This document shows, one piece after another, positions 1 to 10,790 of a DNA stretch of 64,000 bases (its first letter is position 1; each line of letters opens with the position of its first letter). Under the pieces are notes generated by a model, which was not told the origin of the DNA, ran no database searches, and was given only the letters and a program-made list of their open reading frames with translations. Both the position numbers and the translations under genes were made by a program. Source of the stretch: Yponomeuta sedellus (taxonomy: Eukaryota; Arthropoda; Insecta; Lepidoptera; Yponomeutidae); the NCBI GenBank assembly GCA_934045075.1, contig OW203736.1, forward strand, positions 2,710,591 through 2,774,590. The letters are read 5' to 3'.

Positions 1-1134
1 GAAGGTATAGACATTCCTTCTAATATGGTATGTAAACTAAATCGTTCTTTATATGGCCTCAAACAAGCACCACGGTCCTGGAATCAGAAATTTGATTCTT
101 TATTAAAAAAAATTGGTTTTCAGAATAGTCATGCAGATAAATGTGTTTATGTAGGAAATGTTAATAGTAACAAAGTGTATTTATTGTTATATGTAGATGA
201 TGGTCTTCTATTTTCATGTTGTAAAGCCTCATTGGACACAGTATTATCTGAATGAAAAAATAATTTTGAAATAAAATGTTGTGAACCTAAGAACTTTGTA
301 GGAATACAAATTGAAAAGTCCGAGGGACATATTTATATTCATCAGTCCAAGTATATAGAAAAATTACTACATAAATTTGATATGTTTAATGCCAATTCTA
401 ACAGCATTCCAGTTGATCCCCATACAACTCTGGAAAAGAGTGTTGGGATGCCTGACAAGAACATCCCATACAGAGAAGCCGTTGGTTGACTCATGCACCT
501 AGCAATAGTAAGCAGGCCTGATATTATGTTCGCAGTCAGTTTGGTGAGTAGGTATCTAAATTGCTATGATCACACACATTGGAATGTTGTTAAAAAGATA
601 ATGAAATATCTAAAGGAGACTCTAAGTTATGGTTTGCACTATGCATCATCACATGATAACATGCTTCATGCATACAGTGATGCAGATTATGCCAAAGATA
701 CTTGTACACGTCGGTCATTAACTGGATATGTTTTCATAAAAAATGGGTCTGCCGTTACATGGGCCACACAACGTCAACAAAGTGTCGCCTTGTCAACGAC
801 TGAGGCTGAGTTTATGGCAGCATGTTCAGCTACTAAGGAAGCAATTTGGTTAAAGCAACTGCTAAGTGATATTGGTGCTTTTAATCAGAATTCTGTGTGT
901 GTAAATATAGATAATCAAAGTGCCATTTGTTTGATTAAAAATAAGGACTATCATAAACGATGTGAGCATATAGAAGTAAAGAATAACTTCATTAAAGAAA
1001 AATTTGCGGAAAAACAAATTGATTTAAAATATGTTTGTAGCAAAGAGCAATATGCTGGTTTGTTTACTAAAGCTCTTCCTAGAGTAAGATTTCAGTATTT
1101 AAGAAATAAAATAGGTGTGTTAAAGTCAAGTTAG
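1..1134 (+). pseudogene. Ty1/Copia pol: C-terminal reverse transcriptase and RNase H
   Basis: This is the 3' part of a Copia polyprotein, which enters the window already open. Frame 1 shows the RT motifs LYGLKQAPRSW (about 52-84) and LLYVDDGLL with the catalytic YVDD, then the RNase H signatures YSDADYAKD, SLTGYVF, STTEAEFMA and the KRCEHIEVKNNFIKEK region. The frame carries two in-frame TGA codons, at 253-255 and 487-489, and no frameshift, so the copy is dead but fairly young. The final stop is TAG at 1132-1134. Protease, integrase and most of RT lie left of the window. The class assignment is firm from the motifs; the copia lineage is not determined. Confidence 0.93.
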
Positions 1135-1170
1135 GCAAACACAAAATATGTTAATAAGTATAGTTTTGGT

Positions 1171-1501
1171 GAGAGGTGGTATTATTCTAAACAACTGTCT
1201 TAAATTTATGTTTGTGTTGATTGGATTAGACACTTGTATGTCTTTGTAAAACTTTAATTCAGTATTGTATTCAAGTTTGTGAGGAATGCTATTTGGTTAG
1301 AGTGTTGAATTACCTATAATTTCCTTAAATAGCTTTCCTCTTGTCACCTCACTATTGTTTTGGTACAACACTATATTTATTTTTTTCTAAAACGCATCTC
1401 TCTATGCTCTCTGTGTAATCGGTGTACTCTGTGGTTTTGACCGCTTGAATAAAATAACTTGTTTGCTAAATTTTTACGTTTTACTTCATAAATTCCAACA
1501 C
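1171..1501 (+). repeat. Probable Copia polypurine tract and 3' LTR
   Basis: The purine run GAGAGGTGG at 1171-1179 follows the pol stop by 36 bases, as expected for a plus-strand primer. The AT-rich stretch after it ends in AATTCCAACA, compatible with the CA end of an LTR. The 5' LTR is outside the window, so the LTR limits cannot be tested by self-comparison. Homology to a LINE begins immediately after about 1501, so the downstream flank of this copy is another TE. Confidence 0.5.
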
Positions 1502-2056
1502 AATGACATTAGTAGACGCATGCACTTTTCGTTTCATTCCCTCAAACGGCTCCAAAACTTTTTGCCTTTCAAAACGAAAGTGACGCTTGCCCAGGCGCTG
1601 CTACTGCCACTGCTTGATTACGCTGATGTCTGTTTCATGGACGCAACCGAGGTTCTGGTCAACAAGCTTGAGCGTCTCCAAAATCTGGCCATTCGGTATG
1701 TTTACGGTCTAAAAAAGTACGACCATGTGTCTGAATACCGTCGCCTATTAAAGTGACTTCCAATCAGACTGCGCCTTAACTTGCATATGTTGACTCTCCT
1801 TTACAACATCCTTAGAAACCCTAGTGCGCCCGTGTACCTTCGGGAGAGATTTTCACTGTTGCCGCGGACCAGACCACAGCGAGCGTGTGATCTTAGAGCA
1901 TTGCAAGTCCCAGTCTGCAACACTGAGTTCTACTCCACCTCATTCTCTGTGCGTGCTGCTCATCAGTGGAACTCATTGCCGAGGGAAATCCGAGACAGTC
2001 CGTCTGTGTCACAGTTCCGTGCAAAACTGAAAGAGCACTTCCTTTCCAATGTATAA
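1502..2056 (+). pseudogene. Non-LTR retrotransposon ORF2 C-terminus
   Basis: This is the region after the reverse transcriptase of an I/Jockey-like LINE. Visible motifs are LAQALLLPLLDYADVCF, LERLQNLAIRYVYGL and, near the end, FSVRAAHQWNSLPREIR followed by FRAKLKEHFL. One frame is open from 1445 to 2056 except for a TGA at 1754-1756, where family members have a Trp. The 5' side is truncated at the Copia LTR near 1501, typical of incomplete target-primed reverse transcription. The exact clade cannot be decided without the RT core. Confidence 0.85.
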
Positions 2057-2440
2057 TACTTCTATTTATGTATTTTTGTATAAGTATGTTTATTATTTTC
2101 TAAATATGTATGTCTAGAATTATGGATATGTATTTTATATACTATTTAAGTACTTATAATTATGTACAATGTGTGTATATTAGTAAGTATCTATTGATAG
2201 CTATAGTAACAATTTTATCTAATAACTTGAAATAGGTGATTTTAGATTTAATTTTTCTTGTTTAGCTATATTTGCCATCTCGCGCTCTCTGTTTTTTGGT
2301 CAGAATCTTTCTTAGGCTGCCTGGAAGAAATTTCTTTTGAAATAAGTCCGCCTTTGTACATCAACACTTACCTGTTATTTAAGTTATTTTTCTGTTTCTT
2401 AATTTTCTCTCAAGGTTCTGGGGACTCAATGTAATACGTA
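2057..2440 (+). repeat. LINE 3' untranslated region
   Basis: This AT-rich tail follows the ORF stop and contains GCTGCCTGGAAGAAATTTC and AAGTCCGCCTTTGTAC around 2310-2360, a 3'-UTR block that recurs in insect LINEs. No gene is seen. The right limit is set only by the start of Harbinger-related sequence near 2450-2500. Confidence 0.6.
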
Positions 2441-2507
2441 TTTGAAGAAGGCGATGAAGTAAAACGGCTACTATTATTCATTGGCGAAGGGGTTCTACTA
2501 CTGTTCA

Positions 2508-2849
2508 TTAATTGTTGTATACGCATATCGGACAAATAGTTTTGGATATGTTTTTGAGCTTCAGCGCCGAAAGCAAAGGCATAGCTTTTAACTGTCCTGC
2601 AATACTTTTAGCAAAATGGTCAAACTCGTTTTCAGTAGTAGATTGCGAACTTGCTGTATTCATAGTATTGTTAATGCAGCTCACTTTATCCACAAGTGAA
2701 TGTAAGTCCCGGAGTCTTCTTTTACGAGTGGCGTTAGTAGGATTTGGTATTGTAAATTGTTGGTCGCTAGTTGATGCAGGCTGACTGATTTCATCATCAG
2801 TTGTTTGATCAATTGAATTGTCTCCAAGATTTTCTTCATTATTCTCCTG
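2508..2849 (-). pseudogene. Harb1 MADF/BESS accessory protein, 3' exon
   Basis: This is the last exon of the antisense gene of Harb1. It starts after an acceptor (TTTTGTTACAG) and encodes an acidic Ser/Thr-rich linker, a basic ATRKRRLRDL patch and a BESS-like tail (EFDHFAKSIAGQLKAMP, then LLSALKLKN), stop at 2508. MADF/BESS proteins of Harbingers bind DNA and help the transposase enter the nucleus. It lies upstream of the surviving transposase exon on the opposite strand, matching the arrangement in Harb2 and Harb3. The other exons are 9.1-9.3 and 12.0-12.2 kb. Confidence 0.7.
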
Positions 2850-3802
2850 TAACAAAACATAAATAAAGTATACATACACATAATGTTTCATTCAAGCATC
2901 TTTTTGTATTACAGATACCTACTACAAGTACAGATTGGGATATAAAAGAAACAGGATTTCGAAGAAGATCGAATTTCCCTCGATGTTGTGGGGCTGTTGA
3001 TGGCAAACACGTCGTGCTTAAAGCACCACCCATTTCTGGAAGCTTTTATTATAATTATAAACATTCAAACAGCATAGTTCTAATGGCTCTTGTAGATGAC
3101 AAATGCTGTTTCAGCTATGTAGATGTTGGATGTAATGGTCGAGTCTCTGATTGGGGAGTCTTCAGAAACTGCAATCTGAGTGAGGCCCTGGAGAATAATT
3201 TGCTTCCAGATGGACGTGTCATTGTTGGTGATAACGCCTTCCCCATGAAAGCGTATATAATGAAACCGTAACATGGAGCCAGCTAACTTTAAAACAAAAA
3301 GTTTTTAACTATCGTCTCTCACGAGCACGGCGCATAGTAGAAAATGCGTTCGGAATTTTAGTTGCTCGATTCAGTATTTTTGAAAGGTCTATTCCCATCA
3401 ACCCTGACACAGTTGACAAGGTTGTCGAAGCCTGCTGCGCTCTACACAATTGGCTTCGTAAAACAAAAAGTAATGTTAACCCTTTCAGACCTGAATTACA
3501 GTTTTTGAACCTAACGACGCAATTTTTTTTTTTATGACTGGATGCACGTACACTTGTGGAGAATACGAAGGAAAAACTGATAAAAAAATATGTTTTTGAA
3601 GGAAAATCTCGTTTTCTTTTAATGTGAACAATTGAACACAACCGGCCTAAATGAAACGAAAAATCTATTAGGGCACTATTGAGGAACTGTATAAATATCT
3701 AATAAAATCACGTTTTTATTATGAAATTAAAGTATTTATTACCAATAACAGTCTTCTCAGGAACTTTAGAAAATTAAATAATTATAGAACTACAACAAGC
3801 CT

Positions 3803-5647
3803 TTAAGTATGAAAAGATACAAAACAATTTTTGTCTTTGGTAAGACATAAGTGAACATTGCCCTTCATGCATTTGATGCGAGATTTCCCACTACATCCAG
3901 GATTTTTGCAGCGAGTAGGTAATTTATTATCATGTGCCGGTAAATGTCCTACGCCATCCTTAGCGACTTCTGAGTAGGGCCGTTTTTCTCCCGGTCTTCT
4001 GGGTATTATTGTAGGCAGTGGCGTGGGACTGGAGCTGGGTCTTCCTCTTTTGGCTGTTGTGGCATGTTTATTTTTACAGATCAAACTCTCTGCCAAACGT
4101 TGTCTGAATCCCAGAAGCTTCATCTGCTTTTTCTTTGGAATACCAAGCACGTCGCATTCAAGCTGGTATTCCCTGAAGGATTGAACCACAGCTAAGTCAG
4201 ACGCATGGAAAATCGCCCGGGGTGTCCATTTTTTTGATTTGATGAAAGTTCTGTAGTAACTCATCAGCTGGTCCAACAAATCAACGCCTCCCATCCCATT
4301 ATTATATTTTTTTACTATTTCTGGCCTTTCAACCGAAATGTACCGCTTCTCTTTTTTGGACCATCTGTCCACGTTATCAGTTTGCCCAATTCCAACGAAG
4401 TTTGATGCCAGATTAGTTGGTCTGTTTTCCATCCACTTCACTAAAGTTACGTCACCATCTGCACTGGTAATTTCCTGCTTAAAACCCTCTTGGCTTTTTA
4501 GTCATTTCCTTATCTGATAGTAGCGGAGGCAGTTTACCAAACCTATTGATGCGTGCCGTACACGCTGCCTTGATGCCTCGATTTTTCAGAACCTGGAGTA
4601 AGTTGTACGATGAAAAATAATTATCAAAGTACAGTTCGTGCCCTTTACTTTCTCCGATTCTGTTTGCAAGGTGTAACACGACAGCAGCTCCATAACCAAA
4701 GTTTTTGACAGTTTCTTTATCAAGTTCTGGGCATGAGGTTTGGTACAATATAAAATCGTAAAGCATACCACTTTTCCCACATATTGGCAATAGCTTTAGG
4801 CCCCACGGACAAGGCTTCCCTTTGATGTACTGTTTGGCAGCATGTTTACCAGTCAGCGGGGTATCATTTGTTCGTCCACGCAGAGTTCTTTTTCGAGTGA
4901 TAACTCCAAACAACGTTTGCGGAATGTATCATAAATGGGTCGAACTTTGTAAAAGACATAATTGCAGTCGCCTGGTTTCTTAGTGTTATCCACCAAATGT
5001 AGGTTAGTACGAAGTTCGAAAAACCGATCTCGCGTCATGTTTTCGGTGAACAGGGGGATACTAATATGTGATTCCCAGTACATCTTCAAGCACGGATAGT
5101 TAAAAATTCCTGTGGCCATGTGCAAACCAAATAGCACTTCCAGTTCAACTTTAGTAGTTGGTTTGAACCTTAGTTTGTCTGACTGCACAGCGTATAAGTT
5201 AGTCATATCAACCATGGTTTCGAAAATTCCGGTAGGTAAGTACTTAGTGTAGTATTCTATAGGGGGTCTTACTTGTGGATCAAATATTATGGGAGGGTTG
5301 TAATCTGTTGGGAACAGGTTATCAACTCCTCTATGCCGCCATTTTATATTTTCTTTAGGAGTGAGATAGTCATATGTGGGCTGGCTTGTGTCAGGTCCAA
5401 CTATAGGTATTTCGTCGGAAGATGGGAGGTTCAAACATAAGTTTTCGGGCGGAGTGGGTTCGGCATCATCGGTATCAGAATCATGAGGAATGTACTCACT
5501 CTGGTTTACAGCTATTCGAGCTGCACCCAAACGTACAGGCCTAGATGACGGCAATGCCGGCACATCGTCAGTTTCATCATCAGAAGACAGGTCAATATCT
5601 GAAAGATTGCCCCTTTCCAGCAACAGCAAAGCTTCCCGTGAAATCAT
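3803..5647 (-). pseudogene. pB1 piggyBac transposase
   Basis: Transposase of the DDE_Tnp_1_7 type for TTAA-specific cut and paste. Start MISREALLLLERG at 5647; acidic N-terminus; catalytic Asp in CVDEQMIP, second in YFDNYF, third in MGGVDLLDQLM; C-terminal cysteine domain CKNPGCSGKSRIKC then HLCLTKDKNC. Two single-base frameshifts break it: one just after DEQMIP (near 4860) and one after TKKPRGF (near 4480). Otherwise no residue of the core is lost, so inactivation is recent. A donor (GTGTAG|GTAAGT, near 5947) and the acceptor ATATTGCAG near 5670 suggest a leader exon in the 5' UTR. Confidence 0.93.
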
Positions 5648-6269
5648 TATTAGTTTTTTCCATGCACTGCAATATAAAACAAAGCAAAATATACTAAACA
5701 AAGTCCAAAACCAATAATAAATAGGCAAAAGAAAAATGCGCGGGAATACGACACCAAGCAACACTTTGCACCCCATGTCTACAATTGAACACATTACCAA
5801 AATATCTCAATTTTGGCACAAATACCTCTACAATCAATCAAAATATACACGTATTCAGAGCTGTAAATAATATTCTATCTAAAACAATTTAGTTTCAGCC
5901 CAGATTTGAAGTTTTTACACTGATTTGGAATAAAATGTATTTACTTACCTACACTCACATCGGCTTCCGCGTAATCCCGTGGAAAAGTGACCGAGACGTT
6001 CTTTATTTCAATACGAGATGGCGTTACTTGTATCATTTGTATGAAGCATAAAGTGACCAAACGAATACAACAGGATTGAAGTGATAACATTTTTTGCTTA
6101 CGCCATGTCCTACGTGGACGATTCAACGCGAACGCGATTGCGAAACGATCCGATGCGAATTTAATACGATGCGGAGCGATGCGGCTACTCTGTCCTACGT
6201 GCGCGCGAACCGTCCCGAGGGGACGCGCCCTCCGCCGCCGTTCAGTTCAGTCATCATTAAACATTTGTC

Positions 6270-8323
6270 ATGGATGGACGGAAGCTAATGTTGTTGGAAA
6301 ATTCATATCTTAAATATGAAATATTGAAGAAGTGTATAAAGCAGAGAAGTGGAACTAATACTGTGTACTTAGAAAGGCATACTCATGGGGAATTTCATAA
6401 TTTGTACCAGGATTTACGTACTCAACCCCTGTTGTTCAAGGAATACTGTCGAATGTTACCTACAACGTTTGACTATATTGTACAAGCCATTAAACCTGTT
6501 CTGCAATTTACTACAACAAATTTTCAGGAACCTATTTCTGTAGAAGAACGACTTATGGTGACTTTGAGGTAAGAAAACTATGAAATAATAAACTATGAAA
6601 TAAATGTTAGAAATTACATATAATATTAATTAATCTTAATTAGTAAGTATGTACATAATTGCAATACTTTCACAAAGATGTGTAATAGCCATGTTGTTGA
6701 GCACTGGATTGTGGTGGGTTTAACTTTGACAGCTCCGTTAGAAGAAGCTCCTGCATCTGCGTTCTAAAATGTAATTTGTTTAGTGATGGCAACTGTTTCA
6801 TGTAAGGTAATATTGATTTGAACCAAAGAAGGTCGTCGTCAGTATTATCTGGTTGATCTTCGCGAAGAATTTTCATTTTTTCTCTCTCAATATCGAGAAA
6901 TGCTTCGAGACTTATCTTTTCTTTTGCGTGTTTGTCTTGTGATAGCTGGCAAAGAGGACGAAGAAGAAGGCACCGGTAACGAAGATGAAGGCGAAGGACC
7001 TGGCAACGAGGGCGATGGTGGACGATCTTGTCGAAGGCTGTTATCTATGGACATGTTCTGTGGTATTTCTTCTGGGTAGAGCTGGGTGTTGTCATTGTCG
7101 GATGCGTTCAAGTTGAATATCTCTTCCGGACTAGCCGTGTCTGAATACACTGACAGATCTACAGAATTGCTTTCGGAGTCTTGTGGTATAATATTCCCTT
7201 CTGTTTGTCGGGGTTTCAGAACTACTTTTAAAAAAGACATGGCCTCAAAATGTGGCCATGTGCCTGTATACTTCGGCTCATTATCGGCGTCAGTCCCAGA
7301 ACGTGGCTTAGGAATTTTTTTTAATTCTTTACTAAACGTGTCTCTCAAATTTTTCCATTTTTTCTTAGTCGTTTCACCTGAAAAAAGAAAAAGAATTAAA
7401 AACTTAATATTTTGCATTATTTCAGGTATTTGGCCACAGGTATACAATTTCGGCAACTCGCTTTCTCGTTCAGAATTTCAAAATCTGCTATTTCTACAAT
7501 CGTACCACAAGTTTGCAAAGCTATATGGACTCAATTAGTTAGGAAACACATGCCCGAACCTTCAGAAGATAGCTTTAAAAACATAGCGCAATGTTTTTGG
7601 GACAGATGGCAGTTTCCTAATTGCATTGGATGTATTGACGGAAAGCACATTCGCATAATAAAACCAAAAAAGAGTGGTTCCATGTATTATAATTACAAAT
7701 CCTTTTTTTCGATTGGGTTGTTAGCAGTCACTGACGCAAATTATAAGTTTGTAATGATAAATGTGGGTTCCTATGGAAATGACAACGATGCCGGTGTTTT
7801 TGAGGAATGCCCCTTTCGAAGAGCAATAGAACAAGGAAGATTAAAATTACCTAAAGAACAAGTATTACCGGGCTCTAATATCATAGCTCCGTATGTGCTC
7901 CTTGGAGATGCGGCGTTTCCTTTAAAGAAATACCTGTTGCGACCTTTTCCAGAAAAGTCAACGGTTAAAGGGGACGCCAAAGATAATTATAATTATCGCT
8001 TATCTCGAGCCAGAATGGTGGTGGAATGTTCTTTTGGTTCAATAACTTCTAAATTCAGAATTCTACATAAATCTATCGAAACTAATGTTACAAATGCAGT
8101 TCATATCGTCAAAGCCATATGTTTACTACACAATATTATAAGGGATCTTGAATCAATAAATGAGAATGAGTTAATGTCTTTCCGAAAAACATATCAAAAT
8201 ATGACACAAACACAAAGACATAATTCTCAAAGAAGATACAATGCTACATTACGAGCAGCCGCACAGGCAAGAGAAAACTTTAAACTGTATTTCGAGCAAC
8301 ATCCTTTGCCAAGAATGTTATAA
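6270..8323 (+). CDS. Harb2 transposase (two exons, intact)
   Basis: A PIF/Harbinger DDE transposase of 398 codons in exons 6270-6568 and 7426-8323. The donor AG|GTAAGA and acceptor TTATTTCAG restore TLRYLATG, the most conserved block of the family. Catalytic residues: D in GCIDGKH, D in GNDNDAGVF, E in ARMVVECSFG; the C-terminus ends ENFKLYFEQHPLPRML. Start chosen at MDGRKLMLLENS, the first Met after the GC-rich terminal arm. No stop or frameshift is seen, so the enzyme may be functional. The 857-bp intron contains the antisense 3' exon of the MADF gene. Confidence 0.93.
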
Positions 8324-8490
8324 TAATAAACAAATAATAATATGTTGTACTTACTTGTAGTCCCAATTACTTTAGCCACAGCCTCCCATTCGCGGTGCGA
8401 TAATAACCGGTTGTGATAACTTTTAGTCCTTTTGTCCCATAATGTAGGACGTTCTTGGATAGCATTAATAAGAAGTTCTACCTCCGACAT
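6670..8490 (-). pseudogene. Harb2 MADF/BESS accessory protein, one frameshift
   Basis: DNA-binding partner of the transposase. Exon 1 is 8490-8355 (MSEVELLINAIQERPTLWDK, the MADF start), donor A|GTAAGT; exon 2 is 7377-6670 after TTTTTTCAG. The join gives TSETTKKKWKNLRDTF, the MADF core, then SGTDADNEPKYTGTWPHFEA, a Ser/Pro-rich linker, TRKRKDK, and the BESS block DDDLLWFKSILPYMKQLP. A single-base shift near 6920 separates linker and BESS. Exon 2 lies inside the transposase intron on the other strand, and exon 1 lies beyond the transposase stop, so the two genes are interlocked. If the shift were a sequencing error the element would be fully autonomous. Confidence 0.85.
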
Positions 8491-9121
8491 TACAATTTTT
8501 GCTTGAAAAAAAAATATGGCCGACGCGTCCACTTCGCGCGAAAATATCAAGCCAACTGATCGCGTTCGCTTCATTTCGCGCCGCTCCGCACCGCACCCCA
8601 CGTGCGTTTGGTCACGTAGGCCACTTCAATAGGTTTCGAATGTTGTTTTCGCGCCGCGCCGCGCCGCTTCGCGTTCGCGTCTAGATCGCTCACGCAGGAC
8701 AGAGCCTTACGTTTTTATAATCAAAACAATTTATGTGTACAATTGTACACGTATGGTCTGAAAGGGTTAATGCGCCAACAGTAGACATTGAAGACACACG
8801 CAATGGCCGTGTAATTCCAGGTGATTGGAGAGAAGTACCATCAGAAGGATTGGAGTAGATCTTCCAACACGACTACTCAAAATCATTCATCTCGAGATGC
8901 CCGAACGATCGAAGAGATGCCCGTGACAATTATGCCGACTATTTTGTAGGAGAAGGATCAGTTGATTGGCAAATGCGTAGCCAGCAGTAAATAAAAAATA
9001 AATAATATAATCCCTTATTAAAATAAATATAACATTCTAATTTAAAACTAGTTAAACGTTTTGCTGTACTTGTTTAAAATTAGTATGTTCTTATGATAAA
9101 TAAATACATTTACTCACCAAA

Positions 9122-9284
9122 TTACTGTGTTTTTCTCGATTCACTAATATTCACCGAATTTATTGCTTGATGTAACATATCAAACCATTTTATAGTTGGC
9201 TTGTAAATGTCATCAGTGCCAGACCCAGATTTTGTTGAATCTTTATTTTTTTTCAATTCTTGCGAATATGTTGATCTAATACTC
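9122..9284 (-). pseudogene. Harb1 MADF gene, second half of MADF exon
   Basis: The frame reads SIRSTYSQELKKN, then SGSGTDDIYKPTIKWFDML, the second half of a MADF domain. It joins at 9281/12032 to the first half across the Gypsy insertion (joined text ETKITSIRSTYS). Toward the 3' side TAA at 9122 precedes a GTGAGT donor near 9110, so a small frame lesion separates it from the BESS exon at 2508-2849. Confidence 0.75.
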
Positions 9285-9632
9285 TGTGATAGGCAAATAA
9301 CATCATCACGCCACATGCCTTCACGTATCTGAAATATAGACAACTCCTCCCAAGGCACGTAGGATTATTATATATAAGCTAGTGTAAGACTAGAATAAGG
9401 GAGTTTAGAGACTGGAGTCTTAACGATGTATTAATTAAAATGTGATCAACCGTTCCTGTTGTTTCCCTGCTGCGCCGCCGTCCTGCAACCACTCCCCCCA
9501 CCACTGGGCATACTTCATGGCGACCGTGACAGCGTGACCGTGATGTCGAGGCGTCAGCAGAGGGCGTGAGTTTTTGGACTTGTGCAGGTGCTATTGTTTG
9601 TGTTGGGAACAAGTCCCCGATTTCCAGTGACA

Positions 9633-9803
9633 ATGGGCGGCCAGGAAAGCAAAGATAATATTATTGTGTCCGCCCCTAGCAGCAGTATGGTGCCGGTATT
9701 ATCATCAACTCCATCTACGGCTCTGGAACTGTCAGAGATACTACTCATGGCTGTGGTTGGAGTCCTCTCGGCCTATGCTCTGTCCCGACTATATAAAAAA
9801 TGA
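9633..9803 (+). CDS. Small MGGQ/transmembrane ORF of Gypsy leader
   Basis: A 56-residue ORF between primer site and gag. It begins MGGQESKDN, a potential N-myristoylation context (inference), and ends in a hydrophobic segment ELSEILLMAVVGVLSAYALS with a basic RLYKK tail, so it could be a small membrane peptide. I do not recognise a named family. It is open and starts with the first ATG of the element. Confidence 0.45.
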   Translation: MGGQESKDNIIVSAPSSSMVPVLSSTPSTALELSEILLMAVVGVLSAYALSRLYKK

Positions 9804-9955
9804 AAGGAATACCTATATGCCAGCTGGGAGCAGCGGGCTGCTCGCCGTGCGATCCGTGGCGAGACTGTTTGATTCGCGTGCAGTTTAAAATTTTTTTTTT
9901 GTGAGTGTAATGTTTTGTTGTTATAACTTTTTATTATTTGTGAACATTTACGTTG

Positions 9956-10369
9956 ATGGCGAGTCTCACCAGTATATTAGAAGAATTGCGGGTTATTCGT
10001 AGCGATATTATTAAACTAAGTAAAATTAAACGTGTGTCGTCGCAAGGTAGCAATAAGTTATTAGCAGCGCGGAGTATTAAGTCACGTTTTGACTCATTGT
10101 TAGATGAGGTTAGTAAAAAAGACGTTGAAGCTGCGGATTTAGACCTTGCCAATCGTGTTTCGCGGCAGTTCGACCAATGTTTTAATGTAGGAGTGGGTCG
10201 TTGTCCGATTTTTCGACGACGAAACGAAACCGTTTTTTCTGGAACGAAAACAGGTCCTCGAAACGGTCCTCGTTCGCAACTGGTTTCATTGTATGCGAAC
10301 GAGGAAGGCGCAGAGGACGGTCAAACGAGTGCGAACGAGACGAAATCACGAAACATCGGAAAAAAATAG
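9956..10369 (+). pseudogene. Gypsy gag N-terminal fragment
   Basis: The ORF starts MASLTSILEELRVIRSDI, a helical gag-like leader, continues with LAARSIKSRFDSLLDEV and DLDLANRVSRQFDQCFN, and stops at 10369 in an Arg/Gly-rich stretch. No capsid major homology or zinc knuckle is visible, so most of gag is deleted. Position after the primer site and before integrase supports the call; sequence evidence alone is moderate. Confidence 0.55.
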
Positions 10370-10482
10370 TTGTCTTACACGATATTCGACTGTATAGTCA
10401 TAGACATAAAGATTACTTTATTGTATCACAGACCAAAACGAACGAACGAGCAAGGAGCCGACGACGACGTCGCACAGTGATA

Positions 10483-10781
10483 TCGTTCCGATGTTAAAAC
10501 CTAACTGCAAAGTAGGTAGTCGGGGCTGTAAGTAATGCGATTTGCTTAAGTCAGATGTCGCTGCCTCTACGTAAAACAGAGAATAGTGTAAAGAGGTTCA
10601 AAGTTTCACTGATGCCGTGAGTCGCCCATTGGCTCAATTGGTAGAGCGCTGGCACGGATAGCCAGAGGTTGCGGGTTCGAATCCCGGCATGGGTGAAATT
10701 TTTAGCCTCTAAATAGGTTTTTAAATTTGTTCCTTAGCACGGGTTAGTGCATTAAAAATAAAAATAGTATAATCATGTGGT
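10483..10781 (+). mobile_element. tRNA-derived SINE (family A) inside the Gypsy
   Basis: A 299-bp SINE flanked by ACAGTGATA at 10474-10482 and 10782-10790. A tRNA-like part at about 10623-10697 has a 7-bp acceptor stem (CGCCCAT with ATGGGTG), an A box GGCTCAATTGGTAGAGCGC and a B box GGTTCGAATCC. It follows a leader of about 140 bp and is followed by a tail ending ATTAAAAATAAAAATAG. The same family occurs at 34766-34851 and 62157-62699. The anticodon loop (ACGGATA) lacks U33, so this is not a functional tRNA gene. Confidence 0.85.
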
Positions 10782-10790
10782 ACAGTGATA

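Larger units (their letters stand above)
6101..8706 (+). mobile_element. PIF/Harbinger element Harb2, near intact
   Basis: A 2.6-kb Harbinger inserted in the 5' part of pB1. TTA is duplicated at 6098-6100 and 8707-8709, the 3-bp target typical of the superfamily. Imperfect terminal repeats are CGCCATGTCCTACGTG at the left and GGCTCTGTCCTGCGTG (complement of the right end); GC-rich subterminal arms follow both. It carries an open spliced transposase gene (+) and an antisense MADF/BESS gene (-) with one frameshift. It is the youngest and best preserved DNA transposon with recognised genes in the window. Confidence 0.93.
3480..8766 (-). mobile_element. piggyBac element pB1 with TTAA target duplication
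   Basis: A complete piggyBac bounded by perfect 12-bp inverted repeats, CCCTTTCAGACC at 3480-3491 and its complement at 8755-8766, flanked by TTAA at 3476-3479 and 8767-8770. Without the nested Harb2 (6101-8706 plus one TTA) it is about 2.68 kb, a normal length for an autonomous piggyBac. It sits inside the transposase of Harb1. It carries one gene on the minus strand (3803-5647). Confidence 0.95.
2915..8990 (+). pseudogene. Harb1 transposase, split by piggyBac insertion
   Basis: DDE transposase of PIF/Harbinger, coding in 2915-3475 and 8771-8990. The first D is in GAVDGKH, the second in VSDWGVF, and the E in [11 protein letters not shown]. An acceptor TATTACAG ends at 2914; earlier exons are absent. 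There is a frameshift near 3270 between the MKAYIMKP and [11 protein letters not shown] parts. The frame crosses the piggyBac site (KSNVNAPTV) and continues through an in-frame TAG at 8856-8858 to a C-terminus reading YFVGEGSVDWQMR, ending TAA 8988-8990. Three independent lesions (frameshift, stop, 5.3-kb insertion) make it a pseudogene. Confidence 0.88.

Noticed and set aside
6001..8760. Host CpG-island promoters at the GC-rich blocks near 6110-6250 and 8560-8690
   Set aside because: They are the terminal arms of Harb2, as shown by the TTA duplication and inverted ends.
10621..10698. tRNA gene (also 34770-34850, 62200-62300, 62610-62670)
   Set aside because: The cloverleaf pairs well, but the anticodon loop lacks U33, one T-stem pair is lost, and the unit is embedded in a repeated SINE with target duplications.
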